A stretch of 55,956 nucleotides of DNA from SKPT01 sp040905445 (GTDB taxonomy: Bacteria; Planctomycetota; Phycisphaerae; Phycisphaerales; Phycisphaeraceae), in contig JBBDRN010000008.1 of assembly GCA_040905445.1 (NCBI GenBank), positions 1-55,956 on the forward strand. The letters are read 5' to 3'. Below are positions 7,606 through 16,545 of the stretch, one piece after another. The stretch's first letter is position 1; every line of letters begins with the position of its first letter. The notes under the pieces are model-generated. The model worked only from the letters and a program-made list of their open reading frames with translations. It was not told where the DNA came from and made no database searches. Made by a program: the position numbers and the translations under genes.

Positions 7606-8906
7606 CACGCTCCCGCGATCACGCTCTCGACGACCTCGAGGCCGCGGTCCAACTCCGCCTCGTCGATCACCAGCGGCGGCGCCAGGCGCAGCACGTCGGT
7701 GCCGGCGGCGTTGATGACCACCCCGCGGTCGAGGCATCGCTCCACGATCTGCCGGCCGTTCTCGAACCCGCCGCCGACCGCGGCCAGGTCGAGCTCGATG
7801 CCGATGAACAGCCCCTTGCCGCGCACCTCGCGCACCGCCGGGTGCGACGCCGCGAACCCGCGCAGCCGCTGCATCACCTTCGCGCCCAGCGCGGCGGCGC
7901 GGTCGACGAGGCGGTCGCGCTCGATGACCTCGAACAGACGGGCCGCCGCCGCCATCGCGATCGCGTTGCCGCCCAGCGTCGTCGCGTGGGCGACCGCCCC
8001 GTGCTTGCGGTAGTCGAACAACTCCGCGACGGCGGGCCTGGCGCACATGACGCCCACCGCCAGCCCGCCGCCGACCCCCTTGGCGAGGGTGAGGATGTCC
8101 GGCTCGATGTTCCAGTGCTGGTGGCCGAACCACCGGCCCGTCCGCCCGCAGCCGGTCCACACCTCGTCGGCGATCAGCAGCAGCTCGTGCCGGTCGCACA
8201 GGGCCCGCAGGCCTGGCCAGTAATCATCGGGCGGCACGATCACGCCGCTCTCGCCCTGGATCGGCTCGGCGAGCACCGCGGCCGTCTCGTCGTCAATCGC
8301 CGCGGCCACCGCATCAACGTCCCCGTAGGGCACGTGCACGAAGCCCGGCAGCGTCGGCTCAAAGCCCTGCCAGACCCGCTCCTGACCCGTCGCCGCCATC
8401 GCCCCGAACGTCCGGCCGTGGAAGCTGCGCAGCGTCGAGATCACCTTGTAGCGCGGCCCCTTTTCGCCCGGTCGCGCCCGACCGTGCAGCCGGGCGAGCT
8501 TGATCGCCGCCTCGTTGGCGTCGGCGCCGGCGTGGCAGAAGAACGAACGCCCGTCGAAGCCCGTGCTCGCGATGCGCTCGGCGAGCCGCGTCTGCGGCTC
8601 GGTGTGCAGCAGGTTGCCCACGAACCACAGCTTGCGCGCCTGCTCGGTCACGGCGTCGACCAGCTCCGGATGGCAGTGGCCCAGCAGCGGCCCGCCGAAG
8701 CCCGCAAAGAGGTCGATATAAGCCTTGCCCTCGGCGTCCCAGAGCGTCGCGCCCTCACCGCGAACCATGGCGATCGGGAACCGGCCGTAGTTGATCGACA
8801 TGTACCGGTCGTGCCGCGCGATGATCTCGCGCGTGCTCGACGCGTCGGCCGCGGCCCCCGCTGGCGCATTGGACGATCTGGGGCTCAGGTGAAACTCCAA
8901 TCTCAA
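7605..8906 (-). CDS. class III aminotransferase, acetylornithine aminotransferase-like
   Basis: This is a 433-residue PLP enzyme of fold type I. The core order is correct: a phosphate-binding region at FFCHAGADANEAAIK (residues 122-136), the PLP-ring aspartate in LLIADEVWTGCGRTG (about 243-256) and the Schiff-base lysine K276 in LTLAKGVGGG. The strongest likeness is to ArgD and related omega-aminotransferases, which make N-acetylornithine from its semialdehyde. No other arginine genes are adjacent, so the exact substrate is open. The frame begins with TTG at 8906; no ATG occurs before the conserved part, so a TTG or a slightly later alternative start is needed. The stop overlaps the start of the lipoprotein gene. 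Confidence 0.82.
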   Translation of the reverse strand: MRLEFHLSPRSSNAPAGAAADASSTREIIARHDRYMSINYGRFPIAMVRGEGATLWDAEGKAYIDLFAGFGGPLLGHCHPELVDAVTEQARKLWFVGNLLHTEPQTRLAERIASTGFDGRSFFCHAGADANEAAIKLARLHGRARPGEKGPRYKVISTLRSFHGRTFGAMAATGQERVWQGFEPTLPGFVHVPYGDVDAVAAAIDDETAAVLAEPIQGESGVIVPPDDYWPGLRALCDRHELLLIADEVWTGCGRTGRWFGHQHWNIEPDILTLAKGVGGGLAVGVMCARPAVAELFDYRKHGAVAHATTLGGNAIAMAAAARLFEVIERDRLVDRAAALGAKVMQRLRGFAASHPAVREVRGKGLFIGIELDLAAVGGGFENGRQIVERCLDRGVVINAAGTDVLRLAPPLVIDEAELDRGLEVVESVIAGA

Positions 8907-9012
8907 GCCGGTTCGCCCCGACCCGGGGCCAAGGCATCATCCTATCATCGCCATCGGGGCCGCGAAAGGCGGCACCTGCCCCTCCGTCCCCCTCCCGCCA
9001 CGAGGGGAGCAC

Positions 9013-9822
9013 GTGCCGCGACCCCATGACCTGCCCGCTGGCATCGGAGCCGTCATCGCTCATCACCCGCCACAACCCGCGCCGCGCCTCTACGGCGATC
9101 TTGCCTGGCTCTGGCCTCTGCTGAGCCCGCCGGAGCATTACCTCGGCGAGGCCGACATCGTCCGCCGCGTGATCGACGAGTCGCTCGGGCCCGCGGCCGT
9201 CGGTCGGCGGTCGATCCTCGAGCTCGGCGCCGGCGGCGGCCACACGCTCGTCCACCTCGCCGACGAGTTCGACACTGTCGCGGTCGACCTCTCGGAGCCG
9301 ATGCTCGCGGGCTGCCGTCGGCTGTCGCCGACAACGCAGACGATTGTCGGCGACATGCGCAGCCTCCGCGTCAATCGCGCGTTCGACGCGGTGCTCATCC
9401 ACGACGCGATCGACTACATGACGACCGAGACCGACGTTCGCGCCGCCCTCGCCACCGCCCGCGCCCACCTCGTGCCCGGCGGCGTGGCTCTCATCGCCCC
9501 GACCTACCTGCGCGAGACGTTCCGCGACCACGAGCTCGAAACAGACCAGCACATCACGGCCGACATCGCCCTCAGCTACGTCTCCTACATCTACACCCGC
9601 GCCCCCGCCACACCCGCCACGCCCGCCACCACCTTCGAGCTCCTCCTCGTCTACCTCATCAAGCAGCCCGCCGACGCGGTTCACGTCCGCATCGAGCACG
9701 ACCGCCACACGTGCGGCTTGTTCGGCCGGGACGATTGGCTCAACTGGCTGAGTGACGCCGGCTTCAACGCGACACACCATGAGGAAGAAGCCTGGTCGCT
9801 GTTCACGGCCGTTGCACGGTAG
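9013..9822 (+). CDS. class I SAM-dependent methyltransferase
   Basis: This 269-residue protein has the Rossmann-like SAM-binding order. Motif I is SILELGAGGGHTLVHLA near residues 67-83, the acidic strand-2 end is TVAVDLSEPML, motif II/III is TIVGDMRSL and a later strand is HDAIDYM. The methyl acceptor cannot be told; similar proteins act on small molecules. The start is GTG at 9013, with a purine-rich GAGGGGAG just upstream. A run of PATPATPAT near residues 199-206 comes from a GC-rich minisatellite in frame. It is divergent from the aminotransferase gene and ends 45 bases before nuoC, which has its own -10 box. Confidence 0.8.
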   Translation: MPRPHDLPAGIGAVIAHHPPQPAPRLYGDLAWLWPLLSPPEHYLGEADIVRRVIDESLGPAAVGRRSILELGAGGGHTLVHLADEFDTVAVDLSEPMLAGCRRLSPTTQTIVGDMRSLRVNRAFDAVLIHDAIDYMTTETDVRAALATARAHLVPGGVALIAPTYLRETFRDHELETDQHITADIALSYVSYIYTRAPATPATPATTFELLLVYLIKQPADAVHVRIEHDRHTCGLFGRDDWLNWLSDAGFNATHHEEEAWSLFTAVAR

Positions 9823-9853
9823 CGACGAGCGGCGCAGCTCTGGCCATCTTCTG

Positions 9854-9859
9854 TACAAT
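9854..9859 (+). promoter_or_regulatory. -10 box of nuoC; leaderless arrangement
   Basis: TACAAT ends 8 bases before the nuoC ATG at 9868 and no Shine-Dalgarno sequence lies between them. Transcription would start within one or two bases of the ATG. Confidence 0.45.
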
Positions 9860-9867
9860 GCCCCGCC

Positions 9868-10437
9868 ATGAGCGCACCCCACCTCGACCATCCCACGCTG
9901 CCGCTCGTCAAGGAGCGATTCCCCGACCGCAAGCTCTACGCCAGCGAGTTCCGCGGCGAAACCACGCTCGTCGTCGCCCGCAACGACCTGCACGAGCTCA
10001 TGCGCTTTCTCCGCGACGAGCCCGCCTGCGCGTACGACTTCCTCTCCGACGTCGTCGGCATCGACTACCTGCGCTACCCCGCCAGCGATATCGCGCCGGG
10101 GCCGACCGGCCGCTTCGCCGTCGTCTACAACCTCGTCTCGACCGCGCACAACCGCCGGCTGTTCGTCAAGGTCCACCTCGAGCCGACGCTCGACACCAGC
10201 TCGACCGACGACGACCCGGCCCTGCACGTCGACTCCGTCACCGACCTCTGGCCCGGCGCCGAATGGACCGAGCGCGAAGTCTTCGACATGTTCGGCATCC
10301 GGTTCGACGGCCACCCGGACCTGCGCCGCATCCTCCTCTGGGAGGACTACCCCGCCCACCCGCTGCGCAAGGACTACCCCCTCCGCGGCCGGGGCGAGCG
10401 CGAGGACTACCGCATCATCGACCGCGAGAGCGCGTAG
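9868..10437 (+). CDS. nuoC: NADH-quinone oxidoreductase subunit C (30-kDa subunit)
   Basis: This 189-residue protein is the NuoC peripheral-arm subunit of respiratory complex I. The diagnostic region ERE(V)FDMFGIRFDGHPDLRR, followed by LLWEDYPAHPLRKDYPL, is at about residues 132-172 and matches the family signature. NuoC helps hold NuoD and NuoB near the quinone site on the cytoplasmic side of the membrane. The size is normal for a separate subunit, not a NuoCD fusion. No other nuo gene is adjacent: upstream is a methyltransferase and downstream an opposing hydrolase. That is odd for complex I and suggests a dispersed nuo operon. Confidence 0.93.
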   Translation: MSAPHLDHPTLPLVKERFPDRKLYASEFRGETTLVVARNDLHELMRFLRDEPACAYDFLSDVVGIDYLRYPASDIAPGPTGRFAVVYNLVSTAHNRRLFVKVHLEPTLDTSSTDDDPALHVDSVTDLWPGAEWTEREVFDMFGIRFDGHPDLRRILLWEDYPAHPLRKDYPLRGRGEREDYRIIDRESA

Positions 10438-10456
10438 GCTTCTGCCCCCATCCTCA

Positions 10457-11515
10457 TCACGGCGCCTCGCCGCTGTCGGCCTCGCACCCCGCGCTCACGC
10501 AGAACCGCCGGATCGCCGCGTTGAGCCCCGGCCAGTTCGCCCGCCGGCACAGGCCGCAGTGCGTCGCCTGCTCGATCGTCATCACCTCCAGCGAACCCTG
10601 GGTCTTCGCCTCGGCGAGCTTGTGCGTGTGCCACCGCGGCGGGAGGTTGCGGTCGCGGCCGCCCTCGATCATCAGCACCGGCTGCGTCAGCCGGCGCATC
10701 GCGGCGAGGGTGTCGGCCTGGGCGATGTCGAAGTCCGCCTCCGCCGCCGCCCGCTCGAAGCCGGCCGCCAGCCAGCGGTCGTCGATCCATGGCGCGAGCA
10801 TCTCGCGGAAGGAGCGGATGGCCGCGGCCAGGTCGACGAACGGCGCGTAGGCGATGACGCCGGCGACCCGGTCGTCGTCCGGCGCGTGCTGCAACGCGGT
10901 GGCGGCGCCGAGCGAAAAGCCCACGGAGATGACGCGGTCGCGGATCAGGCCTCGCTCCACGCCGGCGTCGATTACGGCCGCCAGGTCGTGCCGCTCGCGC
11001 ACGCCGAACGTCCCGACGCGCCCGGTCGATCGGCCATGGGCGCGGTGGTCAAAAGTGATGACGTCGTGCCCGGCACGGTTCAGCGTGCGGATGTGGCTGA
11101 CGTGGAACTCCTTGACCTCCAACCAGCCATGCGCCATCACCACCGGCAGCGCCCCGCCACCCCCGCCACGCCCACCACCCCCACCACTGCCCGCCGGCGC
11201 GTCGCCATCGTCGCCCGGTGTGGCGGGCGTGGCGGGGGTGGCGGGGGCGTACCAGGCGGCGAGCGTCACGCCGTCGGCGGTGCGTACGTTGAAAGGATAG
11301 CCACCCGTCGCCTCCAGCCGTCGGCGCATGGGCCCGCCGATCCACCGCCGAACCGGGTACCGGCTGAGGCGAAGTGTCACGCGCGCGATCATCAGCGCCA
11401 GCCATGATGCATCAGCCCCCGCCGCCCCCGCCACGCCCGCCGATTCCGGTTCCGCGCCCGCGCCGCCGTGTGTTCCCGTCGCACCCTGCTCGGTGTCATC
11501 AACCATACCACTCAT
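10457..11515 (-). CDS. alpha/beta hydrolase
   Basis: This protein of about 352 residues has the alpha/beta-hydrolase order: an HGW oxyanion-type turn (VVMAHGWLEVKEFH), the nucleophile elbow GFSLGAA, an acid in LMIEGGRDRNLP and the histidine in EQATHCGLC. The closest type is the serine hydrolase/peptidase-like family, often with acyl-ester substrates; no specific reaction is claimed. The first 60 residues are low-complexity with a hydrophobic patch. A glycine-rich insertion near the middle (PATPATP then GGGGGRGGGGG) is encoded by the TGGCGGGGG minisatellite. The frame opens at GTG 11605, which overlaps the upstream phosphotransferase stop, so that start is a real alternative; ATG 11515 gives a more usual N-terminus. 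Confidence 0.75.
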   Translation of the reverse strand: MSGMVDDTEQGATGTHGGAGAEPESAGVAGAAGADASWLALMIARVTLRLSRYPVRRWIGGPMRRRLEATGGYPFNVRTADGVTLAAWYAPATPATPATPGDDGDAPAGSGGGGGRGGGGGALPVVMAHGWLEVKEFHVSHIRTLNRAGHDVITFDHRAHGRSTGRVGTFGVRERHDLAAVIDAGVERGLIRDRVISVGFSLGAATALQHAPDDDRVAGVIAYAPFVDLAAAIRSFREMLAPWIDDRWLAAGFERAAAEADFDIAQADTLAAMRRLTQPVLMIEGGRDRNLPPRWHTHKLAEAKTQGSLEVMTIEQATHCGLCRRANWPGLNAAIRRFCVSAGCEADSGEAP

Positions 11516-11601
11516 TCTACGACCCGCCTCGCATGGCAGTGGCCGAGCCGCGCCGCAACGCCGCCGCCGATCAGCAATCACACCATTGGCCATCGAACGC
11601 C

Positions 11602-12726
11602 TCACCCCACCGCCGCCTCCAGCACCGCCAGCGACGCGCCGAGATGCGCCCGGTCCCCATCATGCGCGAGCCTGGCGGGCACGGTCATGGCGAGCAGCGC
11701 CCGCTTGGTCTGCGCCAACTGCGGCCAGTCGGCGGCGACGTCGAGGCCGAGGCTCTTGCGTTCCCGCGCCATCTGCCGCGCCAGCCGGCGTCCTTCGAGG
11801 CGCTCGGGCCGGCCCCAGAAGAGGTGCTCGAGGTAGATGGCATCCTCCAGCCAGTGTCCGACGCGGGTGTGGGCGAAGTCGAAGAGCAGGGCGGGGCCCC
11901 GGGGCGGGGCGTGGCGCGTCATCGCGTTACCGAGGTGCAGGTCGCCGTGGCACCAGTCGTCGCATGGTCGCTCGTCCCACTGCCTGGCCCAGGCCTTGTG
12001 CTTGCGATGGGCCTTCTTGAGCGCCCGGTTCCACCGCTGCTGCTCCGGCACGCTGCCGCTGTGCACCGCCTTGCGGGCCCGGTCGCAGAGCTGCGTCCAG
12101 TCGGGCCGGTGCGCCTCGCCCGTCGGCTCGACGTCGGCGCTGGCGGCGTAGAAGCGGCCCGCCGCCTCGACGAGCAGGTCGAACTCCGCGCCGCCCCAGG
12201 CCGAGCCCAGCGGCCCGTGCGCCAGCCGCTCCATGACGACCCACGCCAGGTCGTAGCCGCCCAGCGTCTCACCATGGGCGTAGAGGCGGGGGACGATGAT
12301 GTCATGCGCCTGCAGCAGCGCCAGCCAGCGGCGCTCGCGCGGCGGCACGGGGAGCTTGACCACCACCGGGTGCGTAACACCCTCGGCGCCACGAAAAGTG
12401 GCGTAGCCCGTCACGGCCCCGCCGCGCTGCCAGTCGGTCCGGAACCAGGTGATGGGCGACAACCGCCCGTCGCACGCCTGGCGCAGCGCCGGCTCGAGGG
12501 TGATGCCGAGTTGGCCGGCGGGCCCGGCGACGAACGGACTCGCGGGCGCGGGCGATGCCGCGGCGAGGGATTCACCGGACTCGTGACCCGGGGTGCGTGG
12601 AGGTGGTTTGGCAGGGGGGGAGGAGGTGGTGGATATGGAGCCCCTGGCCGCCGCCCCCGCGGTGCTGGCCAGCGCCCCACCCAAACCTGTCGCGGACGTC
12701 TCGTCCGGAGCCGGTCCACCGTTCAT
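11602..12726 (-). CDS. APH-family phosphotransferase
   Basis: This 374-residue protein has the aminoglycoside-phosphotransferase/choline-kinase-like fold. The catalytic loop is DWCHGDLHLGNAM, matching HGD-x-x-x-x-N, and the metal-binding equivalent of DFG is LLFDFAH. A lysine in VVVKLPVPP is the likely ATP-anchoring residue. The first 90 residues are low-complexity (Ala, Pro, Ser, Gly) and probably disordered. The substrate is unknown; antibiotic resistance should not be assumed because most family members phosphorylate small metabolites. The ATG at 12726 is chosen over an upstream open extension that shadows the comEA-like gene. It probably forms an operon with the hydrolase downstream. Confidence 0.8.
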   Translation of the reverse strand: MNGGPAPDETSATGLGGALASTAGAAARGSISTTSSPPAKPPPRTPGHESGESLAAASPAPASPFVAGPAGQLGITLEPALRQACDGRLSPITWFRTDWQRGGAVTGYATFRGAEGVTHPVVVKLPVPPRERRWLALLQAHDIIVPRLYAHGETLGGYDLAWVVMERLAHGPLGSAWGGAEFDLLVEAAGRFYAASADVEPTGEAHRPDWTQLCDRARKAVHSGSVPEQQRWNRALKKAHRKHKAWARQWDERPCDDWCHGDLHLGNAMTRHAPPRGPALLFDFAHTRVGHWLEDAIYLEHLFWGRPERLEGRRLARQMARERKSLGLDVAADWPQLAQTKRALLAMTVPARLAHDGDRAHLGASLAVLEAAVG

Positions 12727-12907
12727 GGAGTCTTCCCTGAGCCGGATTGACCGAATCTGATGACCTTGATCACACCCTAAGCGCCAACCCGCTTCCAGAC
12801 AAGTCCCTTTTGCTGACGATCGTCCGCCGCCACCGCCTCGACAGGGCCCCCACGGGTCCGATCGGCCGCTACACTCACCGCCTGCCCGCCCCGACCCGAG
12901 ACCGACG

Positions 12908-13261
12908 ATGCCCACCACGCCCGAGCCCATCCCGACCCGTCCGCTGCCTCCGCTGCTCGCGCCGGGCCTGGCGCTCGTGGCGCTGGCCCTGCTGGCGGGC
13001 CTCTGGACGGCCCGGCCGGCGACGCGGGCGGGCATCGAGCCGCGGCCGCTCGAGCACCGCCTCGACGTCAACGCGGCGCCGCAACACGAGCTCGAATTGC
13101 TGCCGGGCGTCGGCCCCGGCATCGCCTGGCGCATCATCGACCATCGGGCCCGGGTCGGTCAGTTCCATCACGTCGGCCAACTGGAAGATGTGCCGCTGAT
13201 CGGGCCCGTCCGCCGGCGCGATATCGAGCCCTGGGTCGACCTCCCGCCCGCGCCGCGGTAG
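12908..13261 (+). CDS. ComEA-like helix-hairpin-helix protein
   Basis: This 117-residue protein has an N-terminal membrane anchor (hydrophobic residues about 16-36) and a C-terminal helix-hairpin-helix DNA-binding domain. The signature DVNAAPQHELELLPGVGPG begins near residue 55 and is followed by AWRIIDHRARVGQF, the usual ComEA order. In competent bacteria ComEA binds incoming DNA at the membrane; no other com genes are nearby, so uptake is plausible but unproven. A TACACT box at 12870-12875 lies 32 bases before the ATG. It converges on the TPR gene with a 15-base gap. Confidence 0.85.
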   Translation: MPTTPEPIPTRPLPPLLAPGLALVALALLAGLWTARPATRAGIEPRPLEHRLDVNAAPQHELELLPGVGPGIAWRIIDHRARVGQFHHVGQLEDVPLIGPVRRRDIEPWVDLPPAPR

Positions 13262-13276
13262 CGGCGTGCAGCCGGG

Positions 13277-16200
13277 TCAACCCTCCTCCTCCTCCTCGAC
13301 CTCGACCTCGACCGGGTTGGCGGGGTCGGGTTCGGCGTCCTCATCGGTATCGGTGGTATCGGTCGCCGCGGCCGCCACGGGCACCTGCTCGTCGTCGGCG
13401 AGGGCTTCGAGCTTGGCCTCGACGCGGTCGGCCAGGCCTTCGAGCTCCGGGTCGTTGCGCAGCATGCCCGAGCCGGCGCGATCGAGCATGCCCTGCACCT
13501 GTCGCCAGGCCCGGGCCGCCCCGGCGGCGTCGCCGGCGCGGTAGAGGGCGTCGCCGAGGTGGTCGACGATGACGGGGTCCTCGCCGCCCGGGGCCGCGCC
13601 CGCCCGGCGCAGCCAGACCGTCGCCTCGCGGAAGCGCCCCTGCTTGTAATGGACCCATCCCAGCGAGTCGAGGTAGGCCGCGTTGGCGGGCTGGGCGTCG
13701 ACGGCCCGGCGGATCATGCGCTCGGCCCGCTCCAGGTTCCGCCCCTCTTCGAGCCAGGTATACCCCAGCGCGTTGTTGAGGTCCGGGTCGTCGGGGAACT
13801 GTTCGACGGCCTGCTCCATGATCGTCAGTGACCGCTCGCGCTGCCCGGCCGTGTAAGCGGTCATCCCGCGCTCGTACGCCAGCGTCGGCGCGTGGTCGGG
13901 AAACCGCTCGCCCAGCGCGGCGAGGCGATCGATCACGTCGTCGACCGCCCCGGCGAGGTCATCCTCATCCGCGGCCCCGCGCGCGGCGGGCCAGAGCAGG
14001 CTCGCCAGCTGGCGCGGGTCCTGGAGCCCGGGTCGATCGAGGGCGCGGGTGATCGTCGCCAGCGCCTCGTGGGGGTGCTCGAGCTGGAGCATGCGGGCGG
14101 CGAGCTCCGCGGCGCTGGCCGGCTGCACGACCGCGACGCGCTGCAGGATCTCCACCTCGCCGGCGCCGTCCCGCCGGGCGCGGAAGAACTGCGCGGCGAT
14201 TTCCAGCAGCCGGCGATCGCGCGGCCGCTGCTCCAACTCGCGCGCCAGCCGGTCGCGGGCCTCGTCCTCACGCTGGAGGCGCACGTAGACGTCCAGCAGC
14301 AGGTCGAGCGCCTGGTGGTCGCGCGGGTCGTCCTCGAGCAGTTGCTCGAGCACGCCCACGGCCTGCTCGCGTCGACCCTGGGCCTCCATCTGCCTCGCCC
14401 AGGTCAGGCGTCCGATGCGGGTGTCGGGGATGCTGGTCAGCACGCGGCGGACGAGCCGGGGCCAGCGCTGGTTGAGATCGCCAAGCTGACGCCTTGTCGC
14501 GTCGTCGCGGGCATAGAGGTCGAAGAGCGCTTCGTAGAGCGCCTCGTCGCGCGGCCGCACGTTCATGGCATCGAGCAGCGTCGCCTCCGCGGCCGGCGCG
14601 TCGCCGGACTCATATTGCAGCATCGCCTTCTGGAGGATGACTTCCGTGTCGGCGCCGCCTCGGGCGATGATACGGTCGAGCAGGTCCATCGCCTCGTCGA
14701 CACGGCCGGTACGTGCCAGCACGCGCACGCGCAGTTCGAGGACGCGCGGCGAGTCGGAGTCCGCCACGGGCTCGAGCACCTCGGCGGCGCGCGCATGATG
14801 TTGGCGGGCAAGCAGCACACGCGCCAGGTGGACCCGCGCCGACTCGAGCGCCGGGGCCAGCTCCACCGCGCGCGTCAGCATGCGCTCGGCCTCGTCAACC
14901 CGCCCGAGCTCGACCAGCAGCAGCCCGCGCAACAGCCTCACCCCCGCCCCGCCCGCCCCGCCCGCCCCGTCCGCCACCGCGTCCGCACCGCCGTCCCCAG
15001 GTTTCGCCGCCGCGTCCACGCGGCCTTCCCCCGTCCCCCCCGCCATCTCCCCGGCGCCACCCCCCGCCACGTCGTCCGCGGCCTCGAGCAGGCGCCCCGC
15101 CGGCCCGGCGAGTTCCATCAGCCGCATCACGAGCTCAACACCCGCGTCGGTGTCGGCACGCTCGAGCAGCGCGGCCGTGAGGCTCACCGCCGCCGCAAGC
15201 CCGTCCCGGCGCGGCAGGGCCTCGCCGTCGGCTCCCGCATCGTCCTCCGCCAGCAGGTGCTCGCGCAGCAGCGAGGTGTAGACGTCCACCGCGTCGGGGT
15301 GGGCCCGGACGTGGTTGGTCAGCAGCGTGCGGCCGCGGGGCGCGGGCAGCAGCTCGCCGATCGTGCGGGCCAGTTCGTGCGAGTCGGGTTGATGCTGGTA
15401 GATCTGCTCCAGCGTGGCGGCGAGGTCATCGACGGGCACGCCCTGGTCGCGCAGGTAGCGGGCCAGGGCCAGGCCGGTGTCCCCGCGGGCCTGCATCCGG
15501 TCCACGACGATCGCCTGGGCGGGTGCGAGCTCGCCGAGCACCAGGTGGGTGTAGAGCAGCCGCGCCGCGAGCGTCGGATCATCGCCGGCGTCGTCGGCGG
15601 CAGCCTGGTAGGCCTCGAGGGCGGCGCGCGGGTTGCCCAGCCGGTGGTGCAGGTCGCCGATCATCTGCTGCACCGAGCCGCGCTGGCGGGTCAGGTTGGC
15701 CAGGATCGCCCCCGCGCCGCCCAGGCCGATGTCGACACCACGCAGCGACGCGCGATGCTCGGCGATCGCCGCCCGGGCATAGCCGGCGTTGGTCAGCGCG
15801 ATCGCCAGGTGATGATGCACCGCCGGGGCGAACGCCCCGCCAGCGGCGCGGGGATCGCCGGCCACCTTCGAGCGGGCCCGCGCCAGCAGCGCGATCGCCC
15901 GCTCCCACTCTTCCTGCTCGAGGGCATAGGCGCCGAGCAGCATCAGGCTGTCGAGGTCGTCGGGGTTCGCCTCCAGCGCCTGGCTGAGGTACATCGCGCC
16001 GCGGACGCGGTTGCCGGTGGCCGTGTGCAGCCGGCCGAGCAGGCTGAGGATCTCCGGCCGCCCGGGGGCGTGGGCCAGCGCGCGGTTCAGGTGATTGATC
16101 GCGCGGTGCGGTTGATCCTCGTGCCAGGCGATGCGTCCCGCGGCGTACGCCCGCAGCGCGACCGGGGGCGGATCCCCCATGCCGGGGCTGGGCTTGCCCA

Positions 16201-16489
16201 CCCGCAACTCCGGCGGGGTGGCGATGTTCGCCACGACCGCCTCAAGCTCCAGCCGCGCCTGCTCCAGCGCGTCACCCGCCAGCGCGGCGACCGCCCGCCG
16301 GTCGACGCCGGGCGGCGGGTCGAGCTCGCCGGGCTCGAAGCGCACGGCCGGGGCAGCATCGTCGTCACCAGCCGGCGGGGCCTGGCACCCGGCGCCGGCG
16401 GCCAGCGCCAGCCCGACCGCCAGCGCCAGCGCGAGCGGGCGGCGGCGGAGCGCGGGCGGGAAGAGCATGCGCGGTCTCCAGTCCATCAT
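13277..16489 (-). CDS. large TPR-repeat lipoprotein
   Basis: This is a 1070-residue protein. A signal sequence (LALALAVGLALAAGAGC) gives a lipobox cysteine at about residue 35. The remainder is a long chain of tetratricopeptide repeats, recognisable where N-x-L-G-Y/W-x-x-x-x-x-G motifs recur, for example DLNNALGYTWLEEGRNL and YLDSLGWVHYKQGRFREA near the C-terminus. Such proteins are envelope scaffolds for protein complexes; the partner is unknown. A glycine/alanine/aspartate-rich low-complexity stretch lies mid-protein where CCCCGCCCG tandem repeats occur in the DNA. The C-terminus ends in an acidic tail (EVEVEEEEEG). ATG 16489 is chosen; ATG 16486 or 16468 would also leave the signal peptide intact. 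It follows the ThuA gene by 56 bases. Confidence 0.85.
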   Translation of the reverse strand: MMDWRPRMLFPPALRRRPLALALAVGLALAAGAGCQAPPAGDDDAAPAVRFEPGELDPPPGVDRRAVAALAGDALEQARLELEAVVANIATPPELRVGKPSPGMGDPPPVALRAYAAGRIAWHEDQPHRAINHLNRALAHAPGRPEILSLLGRLHTATGNRVRGAMYLSQALEANPDDLDSLMLLGAYALEQEEWERAIALLARARSKVAGDPRAAGGAFAPAVHHHLAIALTNAGYARAAIAEHRASLRGVDIGLGGAGAILANLTRQRGSVQQMIGDLHHRLGNPRAALEAYQAAADDAGDDPTLAARLLYTHLVLGELAPAQAIVVDRMQARGDTGLALARYLRDQGVPVDDLAATLEQIYQHQPDSHELARTIGELLPAPRGRTLLTNHVRAHPDAVDVYTSLLREHLLAEDDAGADGEALPRRDGLAAAVSLTAALLERADTDAGVELVMRLMELAGPAGRLLEAADDVAGGGAGEMAGGTGEGRVDAAAKPGDGGADAVADGAGGAGGAGVRLLRGLLLVELGRVDEAERMLTRAVELAPALESARVHLARVLLARQHHARAAEVLEPVADSDSPRVLELRVRVLARTGRVDEAMDLLDRIIARGGADTEVILQKAMLQYESGDAPAAEATLLDAMNVRPRDEALYEALFDLYARDDATRRQLGDLNQRWPRLVRRVLTSIPDTRIGRLTWARQMEAQGRREQAVGVLEQLLEDDPRDHQALDLLLDVYVRLQREDEARDRLARELEQRPRDRRLLEIAAQFFRARRDGAGEVEILQRVAVVQPASAAELAARMLQLEHPHEALATITRALDRPGLQDPRQLASLLWPAARGAADEDDLAGAVDDVIDRLAALGERFPDHAPTLAYERGMTAYTAGQRERSLTIMEQAVEQFPDDPDLNNALGYTWLEEGRNLERAERMIRRAVDAQPANAAYLDSLGWVHYKQGRFREATVWLRRAGAAPGGEDPVIVDHLGDALYRAGDAAGAARAWRQVQGMLDRAGSGMLRNDPELEGLADRVEAKLEALADDEQVPVAAAATDTTDTDEDAEPDPANPVEVEVEEEEEG

Positions 16490-16545
16490 GGCATCATCCG
16501 TCCGAATCCGGATGCCAAGCGTGGCACCCGGCGCTTCCCCGCGCG

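Noticed and set aside
6619..8199. Single 526-residue frame covering the lipoprotein and part of the aminotransferase
   Set aside because: The upstream 198 codons are the aminotransferase gene in another frame. The TGATG overlap at 7605 marks the real boundary.
11602..12726. APH-type protein as an antibiotic-resistance gene
   Set aside because: Only general fold motifs are present; no resistance context or specific subfamily signature was seen.
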